Assembly (NCBI RefSeq): GCF_006345825.1 | Contig: NZ_VCIX01000075.1 | Location: 124,001-188,000, forward strand | Direction of reading: 5' to 3' | Source of the DNA: Paenibacillus paridis | GTDB taxonomy: Bacteria; Bacillota; Bacilli; Paenibacillales; Paenibacillaceae | Length of the DNA: 64,000 bases | Made by a program: the position numbers and the translations under genes | In this document: positions 35,633 through 43,411 of the stretch, in pieces | How positions within the stretch are numbered: the stretch's first letter is position 1 | Layout of the letters: every line of letters begins with the position of its first letter | Notes under the pieces: model-generated | What the model was told of the DNA's origin: nothing | Database searches by the model: none | What the model saw: the letters and a program-made list of their open reading frames with translations, nothing else

Positions 35633-36496
35633 ATGAAATGGTTTAAACAATTAACAATCGCGGCGCTTATCGCCGTTGTCGGTTTCTCATCCGTTCCTTC
35701 TTCCACTCCTGTAGCTACCGCAGCAAGCAAGCTTAGCGGCAAAATCGTCATCAACGGCTCATCTGCTTTGCTTCCTTTGACGCTTCAAGCGTCGAACGAG
35801 TTCAAAAAGCTGAACCCAAAAGTTAAAATCTCGGCATCCGCTGCCGGTTCCATTACAGGACCGCAAGCTGTGCGCAAAGGCATCGCTGATATCGGAGCAG
35901 TAGACTGGGACGCAACGAAGGATGTTCCGGGCTTCAAAAAATTCGAAGGCCAAGTCGCTCATAAAGTAGCGATCATTCCTTTCGCAGCCGTTGTAAACAA
36001 AAACGTAACCGCAACAAACTTAACGACAAAGGATCTGCAAGGCATCTTCTCCGGCAAAATCAAAAACTGGAAAGAAGTTGGCGGCAAGGACGCTGAAATC
36101 ATCGTCGTAAACCGTACCTTCGGTTCAGGAACACGCGTTAACTTCCAAGACAAGGCGCTTGCCGGTACGGATTTCATGTCCAAAGGCGACAACTACAAAG
36201 AGGTTAAAACAAGCGGCGACATGAAGTCGGCAATCGAAACAACGCCTAACGCCATCGGATACATGGACCTTGCTTACGTAACAGACAAAATGACTGCCGT
36301 AAAAATCAATGATATCGCTCCTACAGAAGCTAACGTCATTAACGGTAAATACAAAGTATGGGGCTACGGGTACTACATGACCAAAGGCGAGCCAACTGGC
36401 GCTACTAAGGAATTCATTAAATACGTACAAAGCACGAAATTCCAAAACGGTTCGCTTAAAAAGCTTAAATTCATCCCGATCTCGGCAATCAAATAG
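35633..36496 (+). CDS. pstS: Phosphate ABC transporter substrate-binding protein
   Basis: 287 residues. The signal peptide is about 1-31 (VATAAS). The type II periplasmic-binding fold has phosphate-contacting loops INGSSALLPL, SAAGSITGPQAV and RTFGSGTRVNF. Unlike the usual Gram-positive PstS it has no lipobox and no cysteine at all, so membrane anchoring is not explained. GGAGG at 35621-35625 gives a good SD. A GC-rich hairpin downstream may lower read-through into pstC. Confidence 0.9.
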   Translation: MKWFKQLTIAALIAVVGFSSVPSSTPVATAASKLSGKIVINGSSALLPLTLQASNEFKKLNPKVKISASAAGSITGPQAVRKGIADIGAVDWDATKDVPGFKKFEGQVAHKVAIIPFAAVVNKNVTATNLTTKDLQGIFSGKIKNWKEVGGKDAEIIVVNRTFGSGTRVNFQDKALAGTDFMSKGDNYKEVKTSGDMKSAIETTPNAIGYMDLAYVTDKMTAVKINDIAPTEANVINGKYKVWGYGYYMTKGEPTGATKEFIKYVQSTKFQNGSLKKLKFIPISAIK

Positions 36497-36509
36497 TTTT
36501 GATTCACAG

Positions 36510-36551
36510 GAGCGGTCGGCTTGCGCATATGAGCGCCTAAGCCGGCCGTTC
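36510..36551 (+). terminator. Intra-operon hairpin between pstS and pstC
   Basis: A 13-bp stem (36510-36522 with 36539-36551, GAGCGGTCGGCTT type, two G-U pairs) with a weak T tail (CTTTCCTT). It is likely a partial terminator or 3'-end stabiliser giving more pstS than permease mRNA. Confidence 0.6.
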
Positions 36552-36663
36552 TTTCCTTAAATCGTTTGATAAGTTAGTACCCCCGAACCTATTTGATCGC
36601 GAATCGGGACCGGCAGCCGTAAGGCAGCCACGAACCGTTTTCGTTTAGAGGAGCCTATGATTT

Positions 36664-37626
36664 ATGTTGGAATCCACCCCTCCCGTGCGTCAGAATCGGC
36701 AAGCAGCTGAGCTGGGAAGCGCGATATTGTCGGGCAGCAGCAAACCGTTTGATCGGCGGTCACGACTATTTTTCACCAACCGTCTCTTTCGTTACCTTTG
36801 CATCGCGGCCGCCGGCTTTGTTTGCCTTATCCTTTTTCTGATTCTGCTGTTGATGTTCCGTACCGGCGTTTTGACGTTTGGCCAAATTTCATTTGCCGAT
36901 TTCTTCTTCTCCACCGAATGGAATCCGGAGAATGAGCAGTATGGCGCGCTTATCTTCATATTTGGCACCTTTGCCCTTACAGCCCTTACGCTGTTGATTT
37001 GTGTGCCCATCTCCTTAATCATTGCTGTATTCCTGTCTGTGTTCGTGCCTTCTTGGCTAAAAAACATGCTTCGTCCCGTGCTTGACCTGCTCGTCGGTAT
37101 CCCTTCCGTCGTATATGGCTACCTCGGCCTGACCGTGCTTATCCCTTTGATCCGTAATGTAACGGGCAGCGGCATGGGCGACGGCCTGCTTGCAGCGGCG
37201 CTTGTGCTTACCATTATGGTTCTGCCTACGGTAAGCCGGATCAGTGATGACGCCATCAGCGCCGTACCCGCCAAATTTAGCGATGCTTCCTACGCACTCG
37301 GCGCTACCCGCTTCCAAACGGTATGGCGGGTGCTGCTGCCATCAGCCAAAAGCGGCATCATGTATGCGGTCATTCTCGGCATGGCGCGTGCAGTCGGCGA
37401 GACGATGGCCGTCGTAATGGTCATTGGCAATACGCCGCAGCTGGCCGACAGCCTGCTGAAGCCGACTTCCGTTCTCACCAGCAACATCGTTATGCAAATC
37501 TCGAACGTTCCTTTTGACTCCACGTGGAATTACGCGCTGTATCTGATGGGCTTCCTGCTGCTTGTCATTTCATTAATCATGATCGTCGCCATTCGCTGGC
37601 TGCAAAGAAAGGGGATTCAAGCATGA
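36664..37626 (+). CDS. pstC: Phosphate ABC transporter permease PstC
   Basis: 320 residues, six TM helices. A PstC-type N terminus precedes TM1 (about 45-70), and the BPD_transp_1 domain has the EAA-like loop ALGATRFQTVWRVLLPSAKSGI. Forms a heterodimer with PstA. ATG 36664 has AGGAG at 36649-36653. Its stop overlaps the pstA start by 4 bases. Confidence 0.93.
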   Translation: MLESTPPVRQNRQAAELGSAILSGSSKPFDRRSRLFFTNRLFRYLCIAAAGFVCLILFLILLLMFRTGVLTFGQISFADFFFSTEWNPENEQYGALIFIFGTFALTALTLLICVPISLIIAVFLSVFVPSWLKNMLRPVLDLLVGIPSVVYGYLGLTVLIPLIRNVTGSGMGDGLLAAALVLTIMVLPTVSRISDDAISAVPAKFSDASYALGATRFQTVWRVLLPSAKSGIMYAVILGMARAVGETMAVVMVIGNTPQLADSLLKPTSVLTSNIVMQISNVPFDSTWNYALYLMGFLLLVISLIMIVAIRWLQRKGIQA

Positions 37627-38531
37627 AACAAGCCATTCCAACAAGCCCCTTAGCGAATCCGTTTAGCGGCAAGCAAGGCCTTAACCGGGTAAAGGACCGT
37701 GCTTTCACCGGCATCGTCTGGACCCTTGGCATACTGATCATTGCGTTTATCTTTGGTCTGTTATATTTGATTTTGCAGGATGGGCTGCCGAAGCTGACAT
37801 GGGATTTCCTGTTCGGTCTGCCGAGCGAGATCGATGAGGGCGGAGGCATCGGGCCGACGCTGCTTAACTCCTTTTATATTCTGTTCATTTCCTTGCTGAT
37901 TTCCATTCCGCTTGGCATGGCGGCAGGGATCTATCTGGCGGAATTCGCTCCGGACAATAAGCTCATTGGTTTTGTCCGTATTTGCGTCGAAGGCCTCGCA
38001 TCCGTTCCATCCATTATTTTCGGTTTATTCGGCATTGCGCTGTTCGTCGAATATTTCGAGATTGGATTAACCATTCTTGGCGGCGCGGTCAGTCTTGCTT
38101 TCCTTAACCTGCCGGTTCTAACCCGTGTAACCGAGGAGTCGATCCGCTCCGTTCCGAAGGAGCTAAAGAGCGCTTCCTTCGCGCTCGGAGGCACCCATCT
38201 TCAAACGATTACGCGAGCGCTTATCCCGGCTGCCCTAAACGGCATCATTACCGGCATTTGCCTCGTTGCAGGCCGGGCATTCGGCGAGAGCGCCGTTATT
38301 ATTCTAACGGCTGGCGTAACGACATCTGGTGAAATGTGGGATTTCAGCCTCTTCTCGCCCGGCGCCACGCTTGCCGTTCATCTCTGGTACGTACAATCCG
38401 AAGCCATCGTCGGGGACGCGCAGGAAATTGCGCAAAAAGCGGCGGCCGTGCTCGTCTTTGTCGTGCTGCTTATCAATTTGATCTTCCGCATCCCGCTCTG
38501 GTTAAACTCCCGTCGTACGAAGCGTGCTTAG
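37623..38531 (+). CDS. pstA: Phosphate ABC transporter permease PstA
   Basis: 302 residues, six TM helices, EAA loop ALGGTHLQTITRALIPAALNGI. Start at ATG 37623 (AAGGGG SD, ATGA overlap with pstC); the open frame upstream is a pstC shadow. Expected next would be pstB and phoU, but a terminator follows directly and neither gene is in the window, so the ATPase must be encoded elsewhere or shared. Confidence 0.93.
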   Translation: MKQAIPTSPLANPFSGKQGLNRVKDRAFTGIVWTLGILIIAFIFGLLYLILQDGLPKLTWDFLFGLPSEIDEGGGIGPTLLNSFYILFISLLISIPLGMAAGIYLAEFAPDNKLIGFVRICVEGLASVPSIIFGLFGIALFVEYFEIGLTILGGAVSLAFLNLPVLTRVTEESIRSVPKELKSASFALGGTHLQTITRALIPAALNGIITGICLVAGRAFGESAVIILTAGVTTSGEMWDFSLFSPGATLAVHLWYVQSEAIVGDAQEIAQKAAAVLVFVVLLINLIFRIPLWLNSRRTKRA

Positions 38532-38561
38532 CACGGATTGGCAACGCAATGGGCATAGCAA

Positions 38562-38605
38562 AGCCTCCAGTTTGGTCCTTAGCGGCCTATGCTGGAGGCT
38601 TTTTC
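38562..38605 (+). terminator. Terminator of the pst cluster
   Basis: Stem AGCCTCCAG (38562-38570) pairs with CTGGAGGCT (38592-38600), followed by TTTTTC, just after pstA. Confidence 0.82.
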
Positions 38606-38727
38606 AAAATGTAAAGCTGTAGAAGAGGATCACCTTATGGAAATTAAATGTAAAAACCATCTTCCAAAGGAGGAAGAGTACGGTATAATTAATGGGATAC
38701 CTATACCTTGCGATTGGCGGTGCTGCT

Positions 38728-39231
38728 ATGATAACTCCATTACCCAAGCTAAAAATGAACAGAACTGCACTGGAAAACGTGCATGATAGCCTTGCTATCC
38801 TTATTCTTATTTTTTCGGTCGCCTATACGGCTGCACGGTGGAGCTCGCTTCCCCAAACGATTGCGATTCACTTCAATGCCGGCGGCGAGCCCGATAACTG
38901 GGGCAGCAAAGCCTTTCTGCTAATTGGCCCGGCAATCTCGCTCCTCTTTTATATCGGGCTGTCCCTTTTACGCAAAACTCCTCATCAATTCAACTACATG
39001 ACGACCATCACAGAGCAAAATGCGGCCCACCACTACCAAATCTCCCTAGCGATGCTCAGCTGGATCAAGTTTGAGCTTGTCGTTTTGTTTGGCTACATGC
39101 AGTGGTCGATCATTCAAAATGCTGAGGGAAAGTCCGCTGGCCTTGGACTGTGGCTGCTTCCAGCTGTCTTGGTCATTTTGTTCGGAACCATCGTTATTTA
39201 TACGATGAAATCAAAAAAAATACAGCCATAA
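38728..39231 (+). CDS. DUF1648 (SdpI-like) membrane protein
   Basis: 167 residues from ATG 38728, four TM helices. Carries the DUF1648 signature LPQTIAIHFNAGGEPDNWGSK after TM1. Related SdpI proteins give immunity to the SdpC toxin, but most DUF1648 proteins have no known role. Start is uncertain: ATG 38692 has AAGGAGG 18 bases away (too far), while 38728 has a weak GGCGGTG. No toxin gene is adjacent. Confidence 0.75.
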   Translation: MITPLPKLKMNRTALENVHDSLAILILIFSVAYTAARWSSLPQTIAIHFNAGGEPDNWGSKAFLLIGPAISLLFYIGLSLLRKTPHQFNYMTTITEQNAAHHYQISLAMLSWIKFELVVLFGYMQWSIIQNAEGKSAGLGLWLLPAVLVILFGTIVIYTMKSKKIQP

Positions 39232-39320
39232 AGGCGTTATACCCTATTGTAGTTTCCATCTGGATAAGTTTTTCTGATAGAATGGAGAACACAGGCTACT
39301 ATCTATCGGAGGTTAAGATT

Positions 39321-40106
39321 TTGGACTATATCGTATTGGATATTGAATTTAATGGACGTAAGTTTGCAAGCGAATTGCCCATGGAAGTAATTGAGATCGG
39401 TGCGGTTCGTTTAAATAGCTCTTTGGAGCAAACGGATGAATTTTCCGCTTTAATCCGGCCCGTTTATTTTTCCAAGCTGAACAGCTTTATTAAGAAAAAG
39501 ACCGGCATTCCGCAGGAAGACATCGACTCGGCAAGCCGCTTCCCGAAGGTGATTCGGGATTTTACCGCTTGGCTGAACAAAAGCGACAGCTTCCTTCTGT
39601 TCACTTGGGGCGGAGAAGACCTGAAGCGCATTGTGTTCGATACTCGGATGCATAAGCTTGATGACAGCTTCTGGATGGCCGCTGATTATTTCGACTTGCT
39701 GAAGGGATACATCCGCTTTAAGAACGTGACGAACGACGTCAGCGTCGAAGCCGCTCTTGTCGATCTTGAGATTACCGCGGAGGGCTCGGCCCACCGCGCT
39801 TTGGATGATGCACGCATGACCTCGGAAGTGCTTCGCAAAATTTTTGGCGAGCTAGACTTCTCCCTTAAGCAGCAATACAAAGACATGTACACGAATGCCA
39901 AAGAACGCCGGATGGTCAAAAACGCGATTCGGTCGATGACCTCGCAAAAAATCGTGCCCCAATGGGAAGTGTTCGCTGAGCGTTACCTCGCAGGCAAAGC
40001 TTCCTTCGAGGACGTAAGAAAAGTAGCGGAGCTGCAGCAGTATTTCGATGCCGAGCTGGAGAAGGCGGCGAAGCCTTCGGCCGGGCAAGCGGGGCAGGCC
40101 GGGTAA
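39321..40106 (+). CDS. DEDDh-family 3'-5' exonuclease (KapD-like)
   Basis: 261 residues. RNase-T/DnaQ exonuclease motifs: ExoI YIVLDIEFNG (DxE), ExoII region with TWGGEDLKRIVFD, ExoIII AHRALDDARMTSEVL (HxxxxD). The C-terminal extension (about 180-255) is charged and helical. The start is a TTG at 39321 with GGAGG at 39308-39312; the frame is open upstream to 39150, but without an SD and overlapping the DUF1648 gene. RNA or DNA substrate unknown. Its 3' end (GGCGGCGAAGCCTTCGG) is duplicated just after the stop. Confidence 0.85.
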   Translation: MDYIVLDIEFNGRKFASELPMEVIEIGAVRLNSSLEQTDEFSALIRPVYFSKLNSFIKKKTGIPQEDIDSASRFPKVIRDFTAWLNKSDSFLLFTWGGEDLKRIVFDTRMHKLDDSFWMAADYFDLLKGYIRFKNVTNDVSVEAALVDLEITAEGSAHRALDDARMTSEVLRKIFGELDFSLKQQYKDMYTNAKERRMVKNAIRSMTSQKIVPQWEVFAERYLAGKASFEDVRKVAELQQYFDAELEKAAKPSAGQAGQAG

Positions 40107-40140
40107 GCTCTGGATAAGGCGGCGAAGCCTTCGGCTGGGT
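40062..40140. repeat. Duplicated 3' end of the exonuclease gene
   Basis: AAGGCGGCGAAGCCTTCGG occurs at 40062 and again at 40116, with flanking CTGGAGAAGG/CTGGATAAGG and GGGCAAG/GGGTAAG similarity. It is a local ~54-bp tandem duplication that left the second copy after the stop codon. Each copy can form a small AAGGC/GCCTT hairpin. Confidence 0.7.
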
Positions 40141-40412
40141 AAGTGAGGTTCTATCGGCTGTTTGGATTGATATTATGAAGATCATGCAATTTAAATATTA
40201 CAATTATAGATGAATATAACCGCACTAACCCAACAAGCTATATTCGTCGAATATAAAAATGAAGTATCAGCGAAGCATGGATGGGGATTATTTTGAAGAA
40301 ACGATGTGTTCTCTTTCGCGGCCCATATGAAATTCAACGATCTGATTGCAACTTCGACCCTCAAAATTGACCTATTCACACGGCGCCCAAAGCGGGAATA
40401 TCTAGTTTACCT

Positions 40413-40600
40413 TAAATAGATGGAATTTCTCCCGTTAAAATAGGTTTATTTGCTTGGCATATGAAATAGCAGGAATTTCTCCTGTTAATCTGGTCTTTTC
40501 ACATGTGTTCCCGGCTTTTTCTTGAAATTAACGGGAGAAATTCCAGCTAAACGTCAAGAAAAGCCAAAATCCATCAGATTAGAGGGAGAAATTCCCGCTA
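40413..40600. repeat. Dispersed-element array B, two inverted pairs
   Basis: Four copies of the element seen at 19038-19280. Two run one way (GGAATTTCTCCCGTTAA at 40422, GGAATTTCTCCTGTTAA at 40472; 50 bp apart). Two run the other way (TTAACGGGAGAAATTCC at 40528, TTAGAGGGAGAAATTCC at 40579; 51 bp apart). The arms could pair into a long cruciform or hairpin. No gene lies between 40107 and 40797. Confidence 0.85.
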
Positions 40601-40742
40601 AATCAAATGATAATAAAGTCTTCATCGCAGCATGGAGATCATTTTGGAGAGACGAAGTATTCACCTTTGCAGCCCTAAAGAATGATCTGCTCGCGCAGCG
40701 ACCGAAATGTGCATATTTTCATTTCAAATAATATAAACGAAG

Positions 40743-40790
40743 CCCCTGAACCTTCCAGCGCTAATTGCGGCGGATGGAGTCAGGGGTTTT
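40743..40790 (+). terminator. Terminator-like hairpin before the EamA gene
   Basis: CCCCTGA (40743-40749) pairs with TCAGGGG (40780-40786) around a partly paired loop, then TTTT. It lies 25 bp ahead of the EamA start and could insulate it or act as an attenuator. Confidence 0.45.
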
Positions 40791-40814
40791 ATAAGTATGG
40801 GAGAAACAGCAACT

Positions 40815-41693
40815 ATGGAACGCAGCACCAAGTCGATCGCAACCTATGAATTGCTTTATATTATCGGTATTATTGCCATTTCTTTTTCTTCTATATTCGT
40901 CCGGTGGTCGGAAGCCGACGTCGCGGTCATTGCGATGTACCGGTTATATTTGACTAATCTGCTTATGCTCCCGCTCGTCTGGAAATATCGGGCGGAGCTA
41001 TTCCGGCTCACCGCACGGCAGTGGCGTTTGCTGACGGCCTCAGGCATTATGCTCGCACTGCATTTTCTGCTGTGGATGGCTTCGCTGCGGCTAACTACCG
41101 TTGCCAGCTCCACTGTCATTCTAACGCTCGAACCTGTGATGGTCATGCTTGGCTCCTATTGGGTCTTCCGCACAAAAGCTAACCGAATGATGCTTTGCGG
41201 AATGGGTATCGCCTTAATTGGCTCCGTCATCATCGCCTCTGGCGACTTTTCCCTCTCCGGTGACGCGCTGCTTGGAGATATCCTCTCCTTGCTAGGCGCG
41301 GCGGCGGTTGCCGTGCACATGCTGATTGGCAAGCAGCTGCGCAACGACATGAGCGCATTTGCTTATAACTTCTGGGTTTTCTTACTGGCAGCAACGGCGC
41401 TTGCCTTCTACAATATTGTTCGCGGCAATTCCTTCACGGGCTATAGCCCAAAGGAATGGGGCATTTTCCTGCTACTCGCGATTGTGCCAACGCTATTTGG
41501 CCATTACCTGTTCAACTGGCTGCTTAAGCATATGAGCGCAGCTGCGGTATCGATGTCCGTACTCGGCGAACCTGTAATCGCCTCTTTGCTTGCATGGGCG
41601 CTTCTGAAAGAAGCACTTACAGCCTACCAGCTAGCCGCAGGCGTATTGATTTTGTTCGGCGTTTGGCTGTTCATCCGCCATGGCAAAGAATAA
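40815..41693 (+). CDS. EamA-family (DMT superfamily) transporter
   Basis: 292 residues from ATG 40815 (298 from ATG 40797). Ten TM helices in two EamA repeats (first about 15-135, second about 150-285; LGDILSLLGAAAVAVHMLIGKQLR starts repeat two). RhaT/YdcZ-like exporters of amino acids or metabolites. ATG 40815 has GGGAG ten bases upstream; 40797 has none. A strong terminator follows. Confidence 0.86.
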   Translation: MERSTKSIATYELLYIIGIIAISFSSIFVRWSEADVAVIAMYRLYLTNLLMLPLVWKYRAELFRLTARQWRLLTASGIMLALHFLLWMASLRLTTVASSTVILTLEPVMVMLGSYWVFRTKANRMMLCGMGIALIGSVIIASGDFSLSGDALLGDILSLLGAAAVAVHMLIGKQLRNDMSAFAYNFWVFLLAATALAFYNIVRGNSFTGYSPKEWGIFLLLAIVPTLFGHYLFNWLLKHMSAAAVSMSVLGEPVIASLLAWALLKEALTAYQLAAGVLILFGVWLFIRHGKE

Positions 41694-41696
41694 TAT

Positions 41697-41742
41697 AAGG
41701 GGAGGAAAGAGCAAATTACTGCTCATTCCTCCCCCTTTTTCT
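41697..41742 (+). terminator. Terminator of the EamA gene
   Basis: A long stem (41697-41713 with 41720-41737; AAGGGGAGGAA and its near inverse) is followed by TTTTT. Confidence 0.85.
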
Positions 41743-41772
41743 GGCTAATACATAAAAGTGATGCCGCTCCTC

Positions 41773-42336
41773 CTATCCCCGGTGCCAGGTAACTAACTGT
41801 TCAGCCTGCTTTCTAAGCTTGGCCTTAGGTATCTTATCCGGAGTGAAATAGCCCAGATGGAGCGTTCCCACTATTTTCTCGTTAGCCATAATGCCTGCTT
41901 TTTGTTTAAAAGCATCCTCGCGGTTGAACTCATGCGTCTTCCACACAACACCCATTCCCCATTCCCAAGCCAGCAACTGCAAGTTTTGAATCAACGAAGC
42001 AGCGGCCAATAGAGCATCTTCCATCTTGCCTGGATGCTTGTCCTCTCGAATAACGACAATGATGTGGACAGGTGTCTCCTGCTCATATTCATAGCGAGCA
42101 CCCTCTCCATACCGCTCCAGTTCCTCTTGTGTATAGGTGGACAAAACCGCATCAGCAAATGCCTGTCGTCCGTCCTTCATATACACTATAAAACGCCAAG
42201 GCTCTGCACGGGAATGAAAAGGTGCCCATACTGCTGCATTGAGCAGTCGAATCAGCGTTTCCTCCGATATTTCCTTGTCCGAAAAAGACCTAATCGTTCT
42301 GCGATCCCGAATCGTCCGCTCGATTCCGTTATGCAA
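41773..42336 (-). CDS. Nitroreductase-family flavoprotein
   Basis: 187 residues. FMN-binding features: RDRRTIRSFSDKEISEE at the N terminus, AVWAPFHSRAEPWRFIVY, and a C-terminal GTLHLGYFTPDKIPKAKLRK. Such enzymes reduce nitro groups, quinones or other acceptors with NAD(P)H. The start codon is TTG 42336 with GGAGG at good spacing. It begins 20 bp after the FeuA-like gene on the same strand, so it is probably in the same Fur-controlled operon; a link to iron release is speculative. Confidence 0.85.
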   Translation of the reverse strand: MHNGIERTIRDRRTIRSFSDKEISEETLIRLLNAAVWAPFHSRAEPWRFIVYMKDGRQAFADAVLSTYTQEELERYGEGARYEYEQETPVHIIVVIREDKHPGKMEDALLAAASLIQNLQLLAWEWGMGVVWKTHEFNREDAFKQKAGIMANEKIVGTLHLGYFTPDKIPKAKLRKQAEQLVTWHRG

Positions 42337-42356
42337 GTGAGCTAACCTCCTGCGGC

Positions 42357-43274
42357 TTACTTTTCATTTTGCTTAATAGCAGCAACAATTTCATCTACCG
42401 CCCTGATCGTAGCAACCGACGAGTAGCCGAAGTTCATCCACTCTTTATCCCCTACTACATAGACTTGATTGGCTTTTACAGCCTTTAAACCAAGCCAAAC
42501 CGGGTTCGATTTCATATCGTCATATATTTTTTGTGCACTCGCCTTATCTTCTCCGCCATCCACTTGGAGAATAATATGATCGGGATCGAACTCCGTCAAC
42601 GTTTCCAATGAAATCGATAGGCTGCCTTCCTCTTGCGGGTAGGCGGCAACCGTTTTAAGACCAAGCTCGCCATGAATGACTTTCCCTCTAGCGGAGATTT
42701 CCCCCATAATAAAACTTTCCGACTGCATAACTCGCATATATACGAACGTTTCATCCCCGACAATCGCTTGCAGTTCGGCCTTGGCTTCTTGAATATGCGC
42801 CTCATAATCCTGAATGACCTGATCGGCTTCTTTTGCTTTATCCAGCACCTCCGCAATATCCCGCAACTCGTCGCGCCAATTATCGCGGTCTGGCATCAGC
42901 ACGGTTTTTGCAATTTTGGAGTATTGATCATATACCTTCTCATCCCGCCATTTAGGTGCAATGATCAAATCCGGCTCCGATGCAAGCAAACCCTCCAAAT
43001 TTTCACCATTGCCCAGCTTAGCTACATCTTTGAAGGTATCATTAAAATAGCTTGGAAACTCTGCATGATAATTTTCAGCCGCAACCGGCGTAACGCCAAG
43101 CACATACAAAAAATCCGGATACGTAACCGAAGTAGCCACAACTCTTAACTTTTCTGGTTCTGCAGCCGGCGTAGATTCATTTTTCACTTCGTTTGCTTTG
43201 TTCGATCCACATGCTGTCATTAACAACAGAACAAGCGCTATGAACCATACGCCACCTATTTTACCTTTGCTCAT
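42357..43274 (-). CDS. FeuA-like iron-siderophore binding lipoprotein
   Basis: 305 residues. Signal peptide with lipobox LMTAC (Cys about 22). Type III periplasmic binding fold: TYPDFLYVLGVTPVAAENYHAEFPSYF, GENLEGLLASEPDLIIAP, DRDNWRDELRDIAEVL and IILQVDG. It resembles FeuA, the bacillibactin-uptake receptor, and the C-terminal half of the neighbouring AraC-type regulator. ATG 43274 with GGGATGGG SD. Cognate permease and ATPase are absent from the window. Confidence 0.88.
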   Translation of the reverse strand: MSKGKIGGVWFIALVLLLMTACGSNKANEVKNESTPAAEPEKLRVVATSVTYPDFLYVLGVTPVAAENYHAEFPSYFNDTFKDVAKLGNGENLEGLLASEPDLIIAPKWRDEKVYDQYSKIAKTVLMPDRDNWRDELRDIAEVLDKAKEADQVIQDYEAHIQEAKAELQAIVGDETFVYMRVMQSESFIMGEISARGKVIHGELGLKTVAAYPQEEGSLSISLETLTEFDPDHIILQVDGGEDKASAQKIYDDMKSNPVWLGLKAVKANQVYVVGDKEWMNFGYSSVATIRAVDEIVAAIKQNEK

Positions 43275-43301
43275 CTTCCCATCCCTCTCGCTATCTTCTG
43301 T

Positions 43302-43327
43302 CAATAATAATTCTCATTCTCATTATA
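43302..43327 (-). promoter_or_regulatory. Fur-box-like operator
   Basis: On the minus strand TAATGAGAATGAGAATTATTATTG is a run of GATAAT-type hexamers. Within it TGAGAATTATTATTG fits the 7-1-7 Fur box TGATAATNATTATCA with three mismatches. It lies 28 bases ahead of the FeuA-like start. Confidence 0.7.
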
Positions 43328-43411
43328 GACGGTAGTCTTATATTGTACATGGAACATTGGAAACAAAACATGGAGGAATGGAAATAAAGAATGTATTAGG
43401 AATTAGGAATA

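Noticed and set aside
36590..36650. Possible riboswitch ahead of pstC (GGCAGCC repeats)
   Set aside because: Direct GGCAGCC repeats and a small stem, but no match to a riboswitch class I know.
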